Positions 34,537-42,643 of a stretch of DNA of 64,000 nt are shown here, piece after piece. Each line of letters begins with the position of its first letter. The first letter of the stretch is position 1. Origin of the DNA: Martinezella rhizogenes (GTDB taxonomy: Bacteria > Pseudomonadota > Alphaproteobacteria > Rhizobiales > Rhizobiaceae); contig NZ_JUHG01000018.1 of the NCBI RefSeq assembly GCF_000799715.1, forward strand, positions 186,001-250,000, given 5' to 3'. The notes beneath the pieces were generated by a model. It did no database searches. It had not been told where the DNA came from and saw nothing but the letters and a program-made list of their open reading frames with translations. A program made the position numbers and the translations under genes.

Positions 34537-35562
34537 ATGCTGAACCAGAAATTTCGTTCGCTTTGCCTGACGGCGGGCTTCATCGCTGCCATGTCCGTTT
34601 CGGCCTCGGCTGCCGACATCACGGGCGCTGGCTCGAGCTTCATCGCGCCGGTTCTGTCCAAGTGGGCTGAAGGCTATAAGGCCGCGACGAACAATGTCGT
34701 CAATTATCAGTCGGTCGGTTCGGGCGCCGGCATCAAGCAGCTCCTCGACAAGACCATCGTGTTCGGCGCTTCGGACAAGCCGATGAGCGACGCTGACCTC
34801 GAGAAGAACGGCATTGCCCAGTTCCCGATGATCTCCGGCGGTATCGTCGTTTCCTATAACGTTGAAGGCGTGAAGCCGGGCGAACTCGTTCTCGACGGCA
34901 AGACACTGTCCGACATCTTCCTCGGCAAGATCGCCAAGTGGGACGATGCGGCCATCAAGGCCCTCAACCCCGACGTTAAGCTGCCTTCCACGCCGATCTC
35001 CGTCGTTTATCGCGCCGACAGCTCGGGCACGACCTTCAACTTCACCGACTACCTGGCGAAGGTTTCGCCGGAGTGGAAGGAAAAGGTTGGTTCGAACACG
35101 GCGGTTGAATGGCCGGTCGGCTTCGGCGCCAAGGGTTCCGAAGGTGTTTCCACCACTGTCAACCAGACAGCTGGTTCGATCTCCTACGTTGAATATTCCT
35201 ACGTCATCGCCAACCACATCGGTTTTGCGAAGATGAAGAATGCTGCCGGCAAGGTTATCGAGCCGAGCCTCGACACATTCAAGGCTGCTGCTTCCAACGC
35301 CGATTGGGCCAATGCCAAGAACTTCAACCTGATCATCACCAATCAGCCGGGCGACCAGAGCTGGCCGATTGCAGCTTCGACCTGGGTTCTGCTCTACAAG
35401 AAGCCGGCCGATCCTGCTGTCAACGAAGAAGCGCTGAAGTTCTTCAAGTGGTCCTATGAACACGGCCAGAAGGACGCGACCGCCCTGTCCTATCTTGCTA
35501 TCCCGGAGAGTGTTGCCGCGGTTGTTGAGAAGTCCTGGACGAAGGACTTTGGCGCGAAGTAA
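34537..35562 (+). CDS. pstS: Phosphate ABC transporter, periplasmic phosphate-binding protein
   Basis: A 341-residue binding protein with a signal peptide (MLNQKFRSLCLTAGFIAAMSVSASA). The mature start ADITGAGSSFIAPVLSKWAEGYK and the phosphate-contact loops VGSGAGIKQ, FGASDKPMS and RADSSGTTFNFTDYL are typical of PstS. It captures phosphate and delivers it to PstCA. The Pho box lies upstream, and an inverted repeat follows the stop, which probably raises the pstS level relative to pstCAB. Confidence 0.96.
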   Translation: MLNQKFRSLCLTAGFIAAMSVSASAADITGAGSSFIAPVLSKWAEGYKAATNNVVNYQSVGSGAGIKQLLDKTIVFGASDKPMSDADLEKNGIAQFPMISGGIVVSYNVEGVKPGELVLDGKTLSDIFLGKIAKWDDAAIKALNPDVKLPSTPISVVYRADSSGTTFNFTDYLAKVSPEWKEKVGSNTAVEWPVGFGAKGSEGVSTTVNQTAGSISYVEYSYVIANHIGFAKMKNAAGKVIEPSLDTFKAAASNADWANAKNFNLIITNQPGDQSWPIAASTWVLLYKKPADPAVNEEALKFFKWSYEHGQKDATALSYLAIPESVAAVVEKSWTKDFGAK

Positions 35563-35584
35563 TTTGTGCTAGCTGAGAAGTTAC

Positions 35585-35611
35585 GGCGGACAGGGTATGC
35601 CCCTGTCCGCC
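35585..35611 (+). promoter_or_regulatory. Intercistronic hairpin between pstS and pstC
   Basis: A perfect 11-bp stem, GGCGGACAGGG with CCCTGTCCGCC, has a 5-base loop and lacks a strong T-run. Such hairpins after binding-protein genes protect the upstream message from 3' decay or give partial termination. They favour excess binding protein over permease. Confidence 0.7.
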
Positions 35612-35637
35612 TTTCGTGACAGGACAAGGGGAAATCG

Positions 35638-36609
35638 ATGGCTGATGCGACTCAGACGGCTGGCTTCCAGGCACTGGATACCAGCGCCGTCACCAGAAAA
35701 TTCCGGATACAGGATCGGATTTTCTATTTTATGACGCTTGGCTCGGCTACTCTTGTCGTGCTTCTGCTGCTGGCGATCATCGTCGTTCTTATCATCGATG
35801 CCTTGCCAACCTTCCAGGCCTTCGGGTTTTCGTTCCTCTGGGGCACGAAGTGGAGCGCTCCCGTCGATATCTATGGCGCTGTGCCTGCCGTGGTCGGTAC
35901 GCTGGTGAGTTCGTTCATCGCCATGCTGATCGCCGTTCCCCTGGGCATTGGCATCGCCATCTTCCTCACGGAACTTTGCCCCGGTAGCCTGCGACGTCCG
36001 ATCAGTACGGCCATCGAGCTTCTGGCCGGTATTCCCTCTATTATCTACGGCATCGTCGGCCTGTTCATTCTCGTGCCGCTGATGCAGACCTATATTCTGC
36101 CCTTCCTTATGATGACGATCGGCCAGGTGCCGTTGATCGGCCTGCTGTTCCAGCCGCCGGCGCCGGGCGTCGGCCTGTTGACCGCAAGCCTCGTACTGGC
36201 CATCATGATCCTGCCATTTATCACCGCGATCTCCCGCGACGTGTTCGGCACGGTGCCGCCGATGCTGCGTGAATCCGCTTACGGCACGGGCATGACCACA
36301 TGGGAGGTGGCTCGCCATATCCTGATCCCCTATACGCGTCGCGGCCTCGTCGGCGGCATCATGCTCGCCCTTGGCCGCGCGCTTGGCGAAACCATGGCCG
36401 TCACGTTCGTTATCGGCTCGGTGAGCCGCCTGCAATCGTCGATCATCTCGCCGTCCACCACCATTTCCGCCCAGATCGCGAACAATTTCGGCGATGCCGA
36501 TGGTCTGCAATTGTCGAGCCTAATTGCGCTCGGCCTGCTTCTGTTCGTCCTTTCGTTCTGCGTGCTCGCGGCGGCGAGGTGGATGATCGGCCGCGGCACC
36601 GCGCTTTGA
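35638..36609 (+). CDS. pstC: Phosphate ABC transporter permease PstC
   Basis: A 323-residue inner-membrane permease with six or more helices and the binding-protein-dependent transport (EAA) loop around ESAYGTGMTTWEVARHILIPYTRRGLVGGIMLALGRALGETMA, ending GRALGETMAVTFV as is typical for PstC. The AVPAVVGTLVSSFIAMLIAVPLGIGIAIFL segment matches the PstC/PstA core. It starts 75 bases after pstS. It pairs with PstA to form the channel. Confidence 0.94.
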   Translation: MADATQTAGFQALDTSAVTRKFRIQDRIFYFMTLGSATLVVLLLLAIIVVLIIDALPTFQAFGFSFLWGTKWSAPVDIYGAVPAVVGTLVSSFIAMLIAVPLGIGIAIFLTELCPGSLRRPISTAIELLAGIPSIIYGIVGLFILVPLMQTYILPFLMMTIGQVPLIGLLFQPPAPGVGLLTASLVLAIMILPFITAISRDVFGTVPPMLRESAYGTGMTTWEVARHILIPYTRRGLVGGIMLALGRALGETMAVTFVIGSVSRLQSSIISPSTTISAQIANNFGDADGLQLSSLIALGLLLFVLSFCVLAAARWMIGRGTAL

Positions 36610-36620
36610 GGAAAAAAACC

Positions 36621-37472
36621 ATGGACAATGCAATTCGTCAGAACCTCGTGTCGAGGCGTTATGGGAAGAACCGGGTGATGATGGTCTTGTGCCTCATCGC
36701 GGCCATTCTCGGCATATTCTTTCTCAGCGTGATCCTTGGAACCTTGATTTATCGCGGTGTATCGGCGCTCAGCCTCGACGTGTTCACCATGTCGATCCCG
36801 GCCCAGGGCTCGCGCGGTGGCCTGATCAACGCGATCTATGGCACGGTACTGGTCACGGGCTGCGCCATCCTGATCGCAGCGCCGATCGGCATTCTCGCCG
36901 CCACCTATCTGGTGGAATATGCCAACGGCACCAAGCTTACCGAGGCCGCCAAGTTTCTCAACGATATCTTGCTGTCCGCACCCTCGATCATCATCGGCGT
37001 GTTCGTCTACGGCGCCGTGGTCGTACCCATGCACGGCAACTCTGCCATCGCCGGCATCCTCGCGCTGGCGCTGATCGCCCTTCCGGTCGTCAACCGCACG
37101 ACGCAGGACATGCTGTTGCTGGTGCCAAACGAGCTTCGTGAGGCGACCGCAGCACTCGGCGCGCCGCGCTGGAAGTCGATGACGATGGTGATCTACCGTT
37201 CCGCCTGGACCGGCATCCTCACCGGCATCCTGCTGGCCGTTGCCCGTATCAGCGGCGAAACCGCGCCGCTTCTCTTCACGGCTGGCTACAGCAAATTCAT
37301 GAATGCAAGTCTGACCGGTCCAATCGCCACGCTGCCGGTCGCCATCAATACGCTCGCCGCCGACGCAGGCGAGGATCTGAAACAATTGGCATGGGCCGGC
37401 GCGCTGATCATCACCGTTGCCATCCTTGCCCTCAATATCCTTGCCCGTGTCTTGAGTGGACGTCGCCAATGA
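36621..37472 (+). CDS. pstA: Phosphate ABC transporter permease PstA
   Basis: A 283-residue permease with six helices. It has INAIYGTVLVTGCAILIAAPIGILAATYLVEYA, the PSIIIGVFVYG segment, and the EAA loop LREATAALGAPRWKSMTMVIYRSAWTGILTGILLAVARISGETAPLLFT that identifies PstA. The ATG at 36621 lies 11 bases after pstC, preceded by GAGGA. The frame is open to 36300, but that part overlaps pstC in another frame. Confidence 0.95.
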   Translation: MDNAIRQNLVSRRYGKNRVMMVLCLIAAILGIFFLSVILGTLIYRGVSALSLDVFTMSIPAQGSRGGLINAIYGTVLVTGCAILIAAPIGILAATYLVEYANGTKLTEAAKFLNDILLSAPSIIIGVFVYGAVVVPMHGNSAIAGILALALIALPVVNRTTQDMLLLVPNELREATAALGAPRWKSMTMVIYRSAWTGILTGILLAVARISGETAPLLFTAGYSKFMNASLTGPIATLPVAINTLAADAGEDLKQLAWAGALIITVAILALNILARVLSGRRQ

Positions 37473-37501
37473 CGCAGCCGCCGAACGATAGGAATGAAAC
37501 C

Positions 37502-38338
37502 ATGAACATGAGCGACAACAATTTCCAGAGCGTCAACGCGCAGCCGGGGAAGGACGCCGTTTCTCAGTCGGATCTCGGCATGCTCGCGAAACTTGAGGTG
37601 AAGAACCTCGATTTTACCTATCAGAACGGCCATCGCGTTCTGAAGGGTGTGAATATGAACATCCGCAAAAATGCGGTCACCGCCTTCATCGGCCCTTCGG
37701 GTTGCGGTAAGTCCACGCTGCTGCGCACCTTCAACCGGATGTATGATCTCTATCCGGGCCAGACGGTTGGCGGCGAGATTCTGCTGGACGGTCGCAATAT
37801 TCTCGCCAAGGACGTCGATCTGAACGATTTGCGCGCCAAGGTCGGCATGGTGTTCCAGAAGCCTACGCCGTTCCCGATGTCGATCTATGAAAACGTCGCT
37901 TTCGGCATCCGGCTCTATGAGAAGATTTCCAAGGCCGAAATGGACGCCCGCGTCGAAGCGGCGCTGACGGAAACAGCACTATGGAGCGAAGTGAAGGAAA
38001 AGCTGCACCAGAGCGGACTTGGCCTTTCCGGCGGTCAGCAGCAGCGCCTCTGCATTGCCCGCGCCATCGCCTTGCGTCCGGAAGTCCTGCTTCTCGACGA
38101 GCCGACCTCAGCTCTTGACCCGATCTCGACCGCCAAGATCGAGGAACTTGTCTCGCAGCTGAAGGGGGAGTTCACCATCGTCATCGTGACGCACAACATG
38201 CAGCAGGCCAGCCGTATCTCCGACAGCACCGCCTTCATGTATCTCGGCGACCTGATCGAGTACGGCCCGACCGAGCAGATCTTCCAGGCGCCGAAGGTGA
38301 AGCGCACGGAAGACTACATCACCGGCCGTTACGGCTGA
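37502..38338 (+). CDS. pstB: Phosphate ABC transporter ATP-binding protein PstB
   Basis: A 278-residue ATPase with Walker A GPSGCGKST (Lys70), a Q-loop at VFQKPTPFPMS, the signature LSGGQQQRLCIARAIA, Walker B LLLDEPTSALDP and switch His in VTHNMQQA. It powers PstCA. The start is taken at 37502, after AGGAA. An ATG at 37469 that overlaps the pstA stop is also in frame and would add 11 residues. No phoU or phoB follows; a terminator lies 40 bases on. Confidence 0.96.
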   Translation: MNMSDNNFQSVNAQPGKDAVSQSDLGMLAKLEVKNLDFTYQNGHRVLKGVNMNIRKNAVTAFIGPSGCGKSTLLRTFNRMYDLYPGQTVGGEILLDGRNILAKDVDLNDLRAKVGMVFQKPTPFPMSIYENVAFGIRLYEKISKAEMDARVEAALTETALWSEVKEKLHQSGLGLSGGQQQRLCIARAIALRPEVLLLDEPTSALDPISTAKIEELVSQLKGEFTIVIVTHNMQQASRISDSTAFMYLGDLIEYGPTEQIFQAPKVKRTEDYITGRYG

Positions 38339-38378
38339 TATGACAGAAGCGGGCCTCACCGCAGCCGGCAATTTTACG

Positions 38379-38407
38379 ATGGCGCGCCCGCTTGGCGCGC
38401 CATTTTG
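38379..38407 (+). terminator. Terminator closing the pstSCAB operon
   Basis: ATGGCGCGC (38379-38387) pairs with GCGCGCCAT (38395-38403), followed by TTTTG. It marks the end of the operon immediately after pstB. Confidence 0.85.
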
Positions 38408-38461
38408 CGTTTTGGGTCGCGGTAGGGGCAGGGTAAAGGGATCACCCCGCCATCCTCTCCT

Positions 38462-39778
38462 TCACCAGCTCAATTCCAGTCGGTCGAGACCGTGGAAGTG
38501 ATAGACGTCCTTGACCTCGGGCGTCTTGGCGAGCTTCAGGCCGGGCAGGCGCTGGAACAGGATCGGCAGCACCACGTTCAGCTCCAGCCGCGCCAGCGGC
38601 GCGCCGATGCAGAAATGGATGCCGGCGCCGAAGGAGAGGTTCGGTGCTTCATTGCGGTCCGGCTTGAAGGTGAGGGGATCGGAGAATTTCCTGGGGTCCA
38701 GATTGGCGGCGGCGAGGATCATCGCCACCTTGTCGCCACGTTGGAACGAAACGCCGTCTATTTCCGCCGGCTCCAGGCACCAGCGGTCGAAGATATGCAC
38801 CGGCGCGCAGATACGCAGCGTCTCCTCCACGGTGCGCTCTGTCGTCGCCTCGTCCTTGAAAAGCGCCGATGGCGCATAGCCGCTTTCCAGGATGACGCGG
38901 ACAGAGTTGCCGATCTGGTGCACGGTCGCCTCGTGCCCGGCATTGAGCAGCACGATCGTCGTCGACACCAGCTCGTCCTCGGTCAGGTACTGGCCCTTGT
39001 GCTCGGTGGTGATCATATGGGTCAGGAGATCGTCGCGCGGATTGGCGCGGCGCTCGCGGATGACGGATTTCACATAATCGGAGAATTCCTTCGCGGCCTG
39101 ATCCGCGGCGTCCTCGTCTTCGCGCGTGCGGCCGAACATGTACATGCGGACATAGGCATGCGACCACTTCAGAAGCTGCGGCCCCATCTCCTCCGGAATG
39201 CCGATCATCCCGGCGATCATGGTGACGGGGATGATATCGGCAAAGGCCGACAGCAATTCCACTTCGCCCTTCTTCTCGAATTTGTCGATCAGCCGGTTCG
39301 CCAGCTCGGCCAGCTCCGGCTTCATCTTCTCGACATGGCGGGAGACGAAGGCGCGGTTGACGAGGGTTCGAAGCCGCGTGTGTTCCGGCGGCTCGATTTC
39401 GAGCAGGGAATGCTGCTCGGCCAGATCGAAGTTTTTCAGATGCGCCTGTGGCGCGGCCATGCCGAGCTCTTCGCGGCTGGCGATGTGCAGGATCTGCCGG
39501 CCGAATCGGCGGTCGCGCAGCAGCCCGTTCACATGGTCGTAGCCGATGAAATACCATTGCTTCTGCTCTTCCCAGTAGAAGGTGGGACATTCGGCATGCA
39601 AGGCGGCGTAGACCGCGTTCGGGTTGCCGTAGAAGGCGGGGTTGCGGCCATCGAGGGAAAGGCGGCGTGCGACGGGATCGATGGAGAAAATGGAGGATAT
39701 GGTCATGAGAAGAGGATTATCGGAATAAATCGGATGGGAAAAGACCGTTGCATCTGTGCCAACATCGCCGGATTTCAT
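38462..39778 (-). CDS. Cytochrome P450
   Basis: A 438-residue class I-type bacterial P450. The heme-binding loop is FGAGIHFCIGAPLARLE with proximal Cys390. The I-helix reads LLNAGHEATVHQ, the ExxR motif is ETLR, and the PERF-like stretch is FKPDRNEAPN. The substrate is unknown. No ferredoxin, ferredoxin reductase or terpene-synthase gene is adjacent, so redox partners must lie elsewhere. The start at 39778 has AAGGAAGG directly upstream; an ATG at 39706 would give a 414-residue form more usual in length but lacks a ribosome site. Confidence 0.92.
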   Translation of the reverse strand: MKSGDVGTDATVFSHPIYSDNPLLMTISSIFSIDPVARRLSLDGRNPAFYGNPNAVYAALHAECPTFYWEEQKQWYFIGYDHVNGLLRDRRFGRQILHIASREELGMAAPQAHLKNFDLAEQHSLLEIEPPEHTRLRTLVNRAFVSRHVEKMKPELAELANRLIDKFEKKGEVELLSAFADIIPVTMIAGMIGIPEEMGPQLLKWSHAYVRMYMFGRTREDEDAADQAAKEFSDYVKSVIRERRANPRDDLLTHMITTEHKGQYLTEDELVSTTIVLLNAGHEATVHQIGNSVRVILESGYAPSALFKDEATTERTVEETLRICAPVHIFDRWCLEPAEIDGVSFQRGDKVAMILAAANLDPRKFSDPLTFKPDRNEAPNLSFGAGIHFCIGAPLARLELNVVLPILFQRLPGLKLAKTPEVKDVYHFHGLDRLELSW

Positions 39779-39915
39779 CCTTCCTTCACCTTTTGGTTGG
39801 GAAATGCGGTGGAATACTCGTATCGCGTCATCGGGTCTATTGGCATCAGCGGCAGGAAACGCTTCTTCGACATCTATTGAGCATTAGTCCTTTTTGACGT
39901 TATCCCTTCGGGCGT

Positions 39916-39943
39916 CTTGAAGTGCAGGGCGGTGACACTCTAT
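39916..39943 (+). promoter_or_regulatory. Possible RpoH-type heat-shock promoter of clpP
   Basis: CTTGAA (39916-39921), a 16-base spacer and CTCTAT (39938-39943) resemble the alphaproteobacterial RpoH promoter. It lies about 70 bases before clpP. The match at the -10 is only partial. Confidence 0.35.
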
Positions 39944-40011
39944 GTAGGGATAAAGAATTTATTCGATTCCCGGCGTTATCGCCGTCGGGGCAAGCTTGGT
40001 AAAGGACGCAC

Positions 40012-40644
40012 ATGAGAAATCCAGTCGATACAGCTATGGCTCTGGTGCCGATGGTTGTTGAGCAGACCAATCGCGGGGAACGGTCCTACGACATCTATTC
40101 CCGCCTGCTGAAGGAGCGCATCATCTTCCTGACCGGCCCGGTGGAAGATCACATGGCGACGCTGGTCTGCGCCCAGCTTCTCTTCCTCGAGGCGGAAAAC
40201 CCGAAGAAGGAAATCGCGCTCTATATCAATTCGCCGGGTGGTGTCGTGACCGCCGGCATGGCGATCTACGATACGATGCAGTTCATCAAGCCGGCCATTT
40301 CGACGCTTTGCATCGGCCAGGCTGCGTCCATGGGATCGCTGCTGCTTGCCGCTGGCGACAAGGACATGCGTTTCGCAACGCCGAATTCCCGCATCATGGT
40401 TCACCAGCCGTCGGGCGGTTTCCAGGGGCAGGCTTCGGATATCGAACGCCATGCCCGCGACATCATCAAGATGAAGCGTCGCCTGAACGAAATTTACGTC
40501 AAGCATTGCGGCCGGACCTATGAAGAGGTCGAGCAGACGCTCGATCGTGACCATTTCATGTCCTCCGAAGAGGCCAAGGATTGGGGTCTGATCGACAAGG
40601 TGCTGACGTCGCGTACCGAAATGGAAGGTGAAGCCGCTACGTGA
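40012..40644 (+). CDS. clpP: ATP-dependent Clp protease proteolytic subunit
   Basis: A 210-residue serine protease subunit with the catalytic triad Ser106 (QAASMGS), His131 (VHQPSGG) and Asp180 (LDRD). Its first residues, MRNPVDTAMALVPMVVEQTNRGERSYDIYSRLL, are the canonical ClpP1 start. ClpP forms a double heptamer that degrades proteins fed by ClpX or ClpA. It lies upstream of clpX and lon in the order usual for alphaproteobacteria. Confidence 0.97.
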   Translation: MRNPVDTAMALVPMVVEQTNRGERSYDIYSRLLKERIIFLTGPVEDHMATLVCAQLLFLEAENPKKEIALYINSPGGVVTAGMAIYDTMQFIKPAISTLCIGQAASMGSLLLAAGDKDMRFATPNSRIMVHQPSGGFQGQASDIERHARDIIKMKRRLNEIYVKHCGRTYEEVEQTLDRDHFMSSEEAKDWGLIDKVLTSRTEMEGEAAT

Positions 40645-40946
40645 GTTATCCACGCGGCGGTGACTTCTACGCCACAGTTCTATCCCATTTGTGATCGAAT
40701 AGGGGTTTAATGTGGAGCGGAACACGGTAATAGTAAGCATTCATGCTATGTAGCGTTTTTATGACATGGCATTCGGCATTCGAAGGGGGATTCGTTGCCA
40801 CCGCGGCCCGGCAGGTTTGTTGGGCTGCGTTCAGTACCCCGAAGAGCGCCGCGACCTGCTGATGAAACGAGGGGCAGGTCCGGCGGGCGCATTGAGTGGA
40901 CCGCGATTTCGATTTGGAATCCGCGGCGTGCTGGAAGGAAAAGGAT
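40645..40946 (+). other. clpP-clpX intergenic region
   Basis: The 302 bases between the two genes carry no convincing gene or terminator. It probably includes a separate clpX promoter. AT-rich segments lie around 40680-40770. Only short frames without ribosome sites were seen. Confidence 0.45.
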
Positions 40947-42224
40947 ATGAGCAAAGTCAGCGGCAGCAACGGCGGCGACTCCAAGAATACTCTGTATTGT
41001 TCATTCTGCGGCAAGAGCCAGCATGAAGTCCGGAAGCTGATTGCCGGACCGACCGTCTTCATCTGCGATGAATGCGTCGAATTGTGCATGGACATCATCC
41101 GCGAGGAAAACAAATCCTCGATGGTCAAATCCCGCGACGGCGTGCCGACGCCGCAGGATATCATCAAGGTTCTCGACGAATATGTCATCGGCCAGAGGCA
41201 GGCGAAGAAGATTCTGTCGGTGGCGGTGCACAACCACTACAAGCGTCTCGCTCATGCGTCCAAGAACGGCGATGTCGAACTGGCGAAGTCGAACATCATG
41301 CTCGTCGGCCCGACCGGCTGCGGCAAGACCTATCTTGCGCAGACGCTGGCCCGCATCATCGACGTGCCCTTCACCATGGCTGATGCCACGACGCTGACCG
41401 AAGCCGGTTACGTTGGCGAAGACGTCGAAAACATCATCCTGAAGCTGCTGCAGGCTGCCGACTACAATGTCGAGCGTGCCCAGCGCGGCATCGTCTACAT
41501 CGACGAAGTCGACAAGATTTCCCGCAAGTCGGACAATCCGTCGATCACCCGCGATGTCTCGGGCGAAGGCGTGCAGCAGGCGCTTCTGAAGATCATGGAA
41601 GGCACGGTTGCTTCCGTTCCTCCCCAGGGTGGCCGCAAGCATCCGCAGCAGGAATTCCTGCAGGTTGACACGACGAACATCCTGTTCATCTGCGGCGGCG
41701 CTTTTGCCGGTCTCGACAAGATCATCTCCGCCCGCGGCGAAAAGACCTCGATCGGCTTCGGTGCCGCAGTCAAGGGCCCCGATGACCGCCGCGTCGGCGA
41801 AGTGCTGCGCGAGCTGGAGCCGGAAGATCTGGTCAAGTTCGGCCTGATCCCGGAATTCATCGGTCGTCTGCCGGTCCTGGCGACGCTGGAAGACCTGGAC
41901 GAGGACGCGCTGATCCAGATCCTGTCGGAGCCGAAGAACGCGCTCGTCAAGCAGTACCAGCGCCTGTTCGAGATGGAAGACGTCGAATTGAACTTCCACG
42001 AGGACGCATTGCGCGAAATCGCCAAGAGGGCGATCGTGCGCAAGACCGGCGCTCGCGGCCTGCGCTCGATCATGGAAAAGATCCTGCTCGACACCATGTT
42101 CGATCTGCCGGCGCTGGAAGGTGTCCGCGAAGTGGTCATTTCCGAGGAAGTGGTTCGTGGTTCCGCCCGCCCGCTCTACATCTATGCCGATCGGCAGGAT
42201 GAAAAGGCCAACGCCACCGCCTGA
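40947..42224 (+). CDS. clpX: ATP-dependent Clp protease ATP-binding subunit ClpX
   Basis: A 425-residue AAA+ unfoldase. The N-terminal zinc-binding domain has CSFCGKSQ and CDECVELC. Walker A is GPTGCGKT, Walker B is VYIDEVDKI, the GYVGED pore loop is present, and the sensor/arginine finger region is intact. The frame is open to 40896, but the ATG at 40947 follows AAGGAAAAGGA and gives the family start MSKVSG. It recognises tagged or regulatory proteins and feeds them to ClpP. Confidence 0.97.
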   Translation: MSKVSGSNGGDSKNTLYCSFCGKSQHEVRKLIAGPTVFICDECVELCMDIIREENKSSMVKSRDGVPTPQDIIKVLDEYVIGQRQAKKILSVAVHNHYKRLAHASKNGDVELAKSNIMLVGPTGCGKTYLAQTLARIIDVPFTMADATTLTEAGYVGEDVENIILKLLQAADYNVERAQRGIVYIDEVDKISRKSDNPSITRDVSGEGVQQALLKIMEGTVASVPPQGGRKHPQQEFLQVDTTNILFICGGAFAGLDKIISARGEKTSIGFGAAVKGPDDRRVGEVLRELEPEDLVKFGLIPEFIGRLPVLATLEDLDEDALIQILSEPKNALVKQYQRLFEMEDVELNFHEDALREIAKRAIVRKTGARGLRSIMEKILLDTMFDLPALEGVREVVISEEVVRGSARPLYIYADRQDEKANATA

Positions 42225-42248
42225 TCGACAGATCTGCGGCTTAAATCC

Positions 42249-42280
42249 AGGGGCTCGTCGTTGACGGGCCCCTTTCTATT
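42249..42280 (+). terminator. Terminator after clpX
   Basis: An 11-bp stem, AGGGGCTCGTC (42249-42259) with GACGGGCCCCT (42263-42273) and one T-G pair, is closed by a 3-base loop and followed by a T-rich tail. Confidence 0.8.
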
Positions 42281-42536
42281 TGAAAAATCGTACAGTTTGC
42301 TGATAAAGTCCGGGATAAGCTTATGGGAACGCCGTCCAAACCGGTTGTGAAGAGCGCCCGCCGCAGCCATGATGGCATGATTCCGGAATCGTCGGTGGAT
42401 TGGGCTTTCGCCCGGCTTTGGTCCTCCGGGGCCGCGTTACCGGCAGTGTTCGAGTAGCCGGGGTCCGGTGTTTGTTGTTGCGTTCCTTCTCGTGAATACG
42501 TGTTTCGCTGCCTCACGGCGCACGCGTCCCGCACGA
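42281..42536. other. Spacer between the clpX terminator and the lon promoter
   Basis: This is part of the 419-base gap between clpX and lon. After the clpX terminator I see no gene. A 145-codon leftward open frame over this stretch has no ribosome site or family match and is treated as chance. Confidence 0.4.
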
Positions 42537-42565
42537 CTTGAAATAGATAATGTGAAGCTCCACTT
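42537..42565 (+). promoter_or_regulatory. Putative RpoH-type (heat-shock) promoter of lon
   Basis: CTTGAA (42537-42542), a 17-base spacer and CCACTT (42560-42565) fit the rhizobial RpoH consensus CTTGAA-N17-CCANNT well. It lies about 80 bases upstream of lon, a known member of RpoH regulons. Confidence 0.6.
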
Positions 42566-42643
42566 CTAACCCAAGTGAGAGAGCCGGCTAATCCCCTAAA
42601 GCCGGTAGAGAGCCCGGGAACGGGACGACGGAAAGGAAATGAC

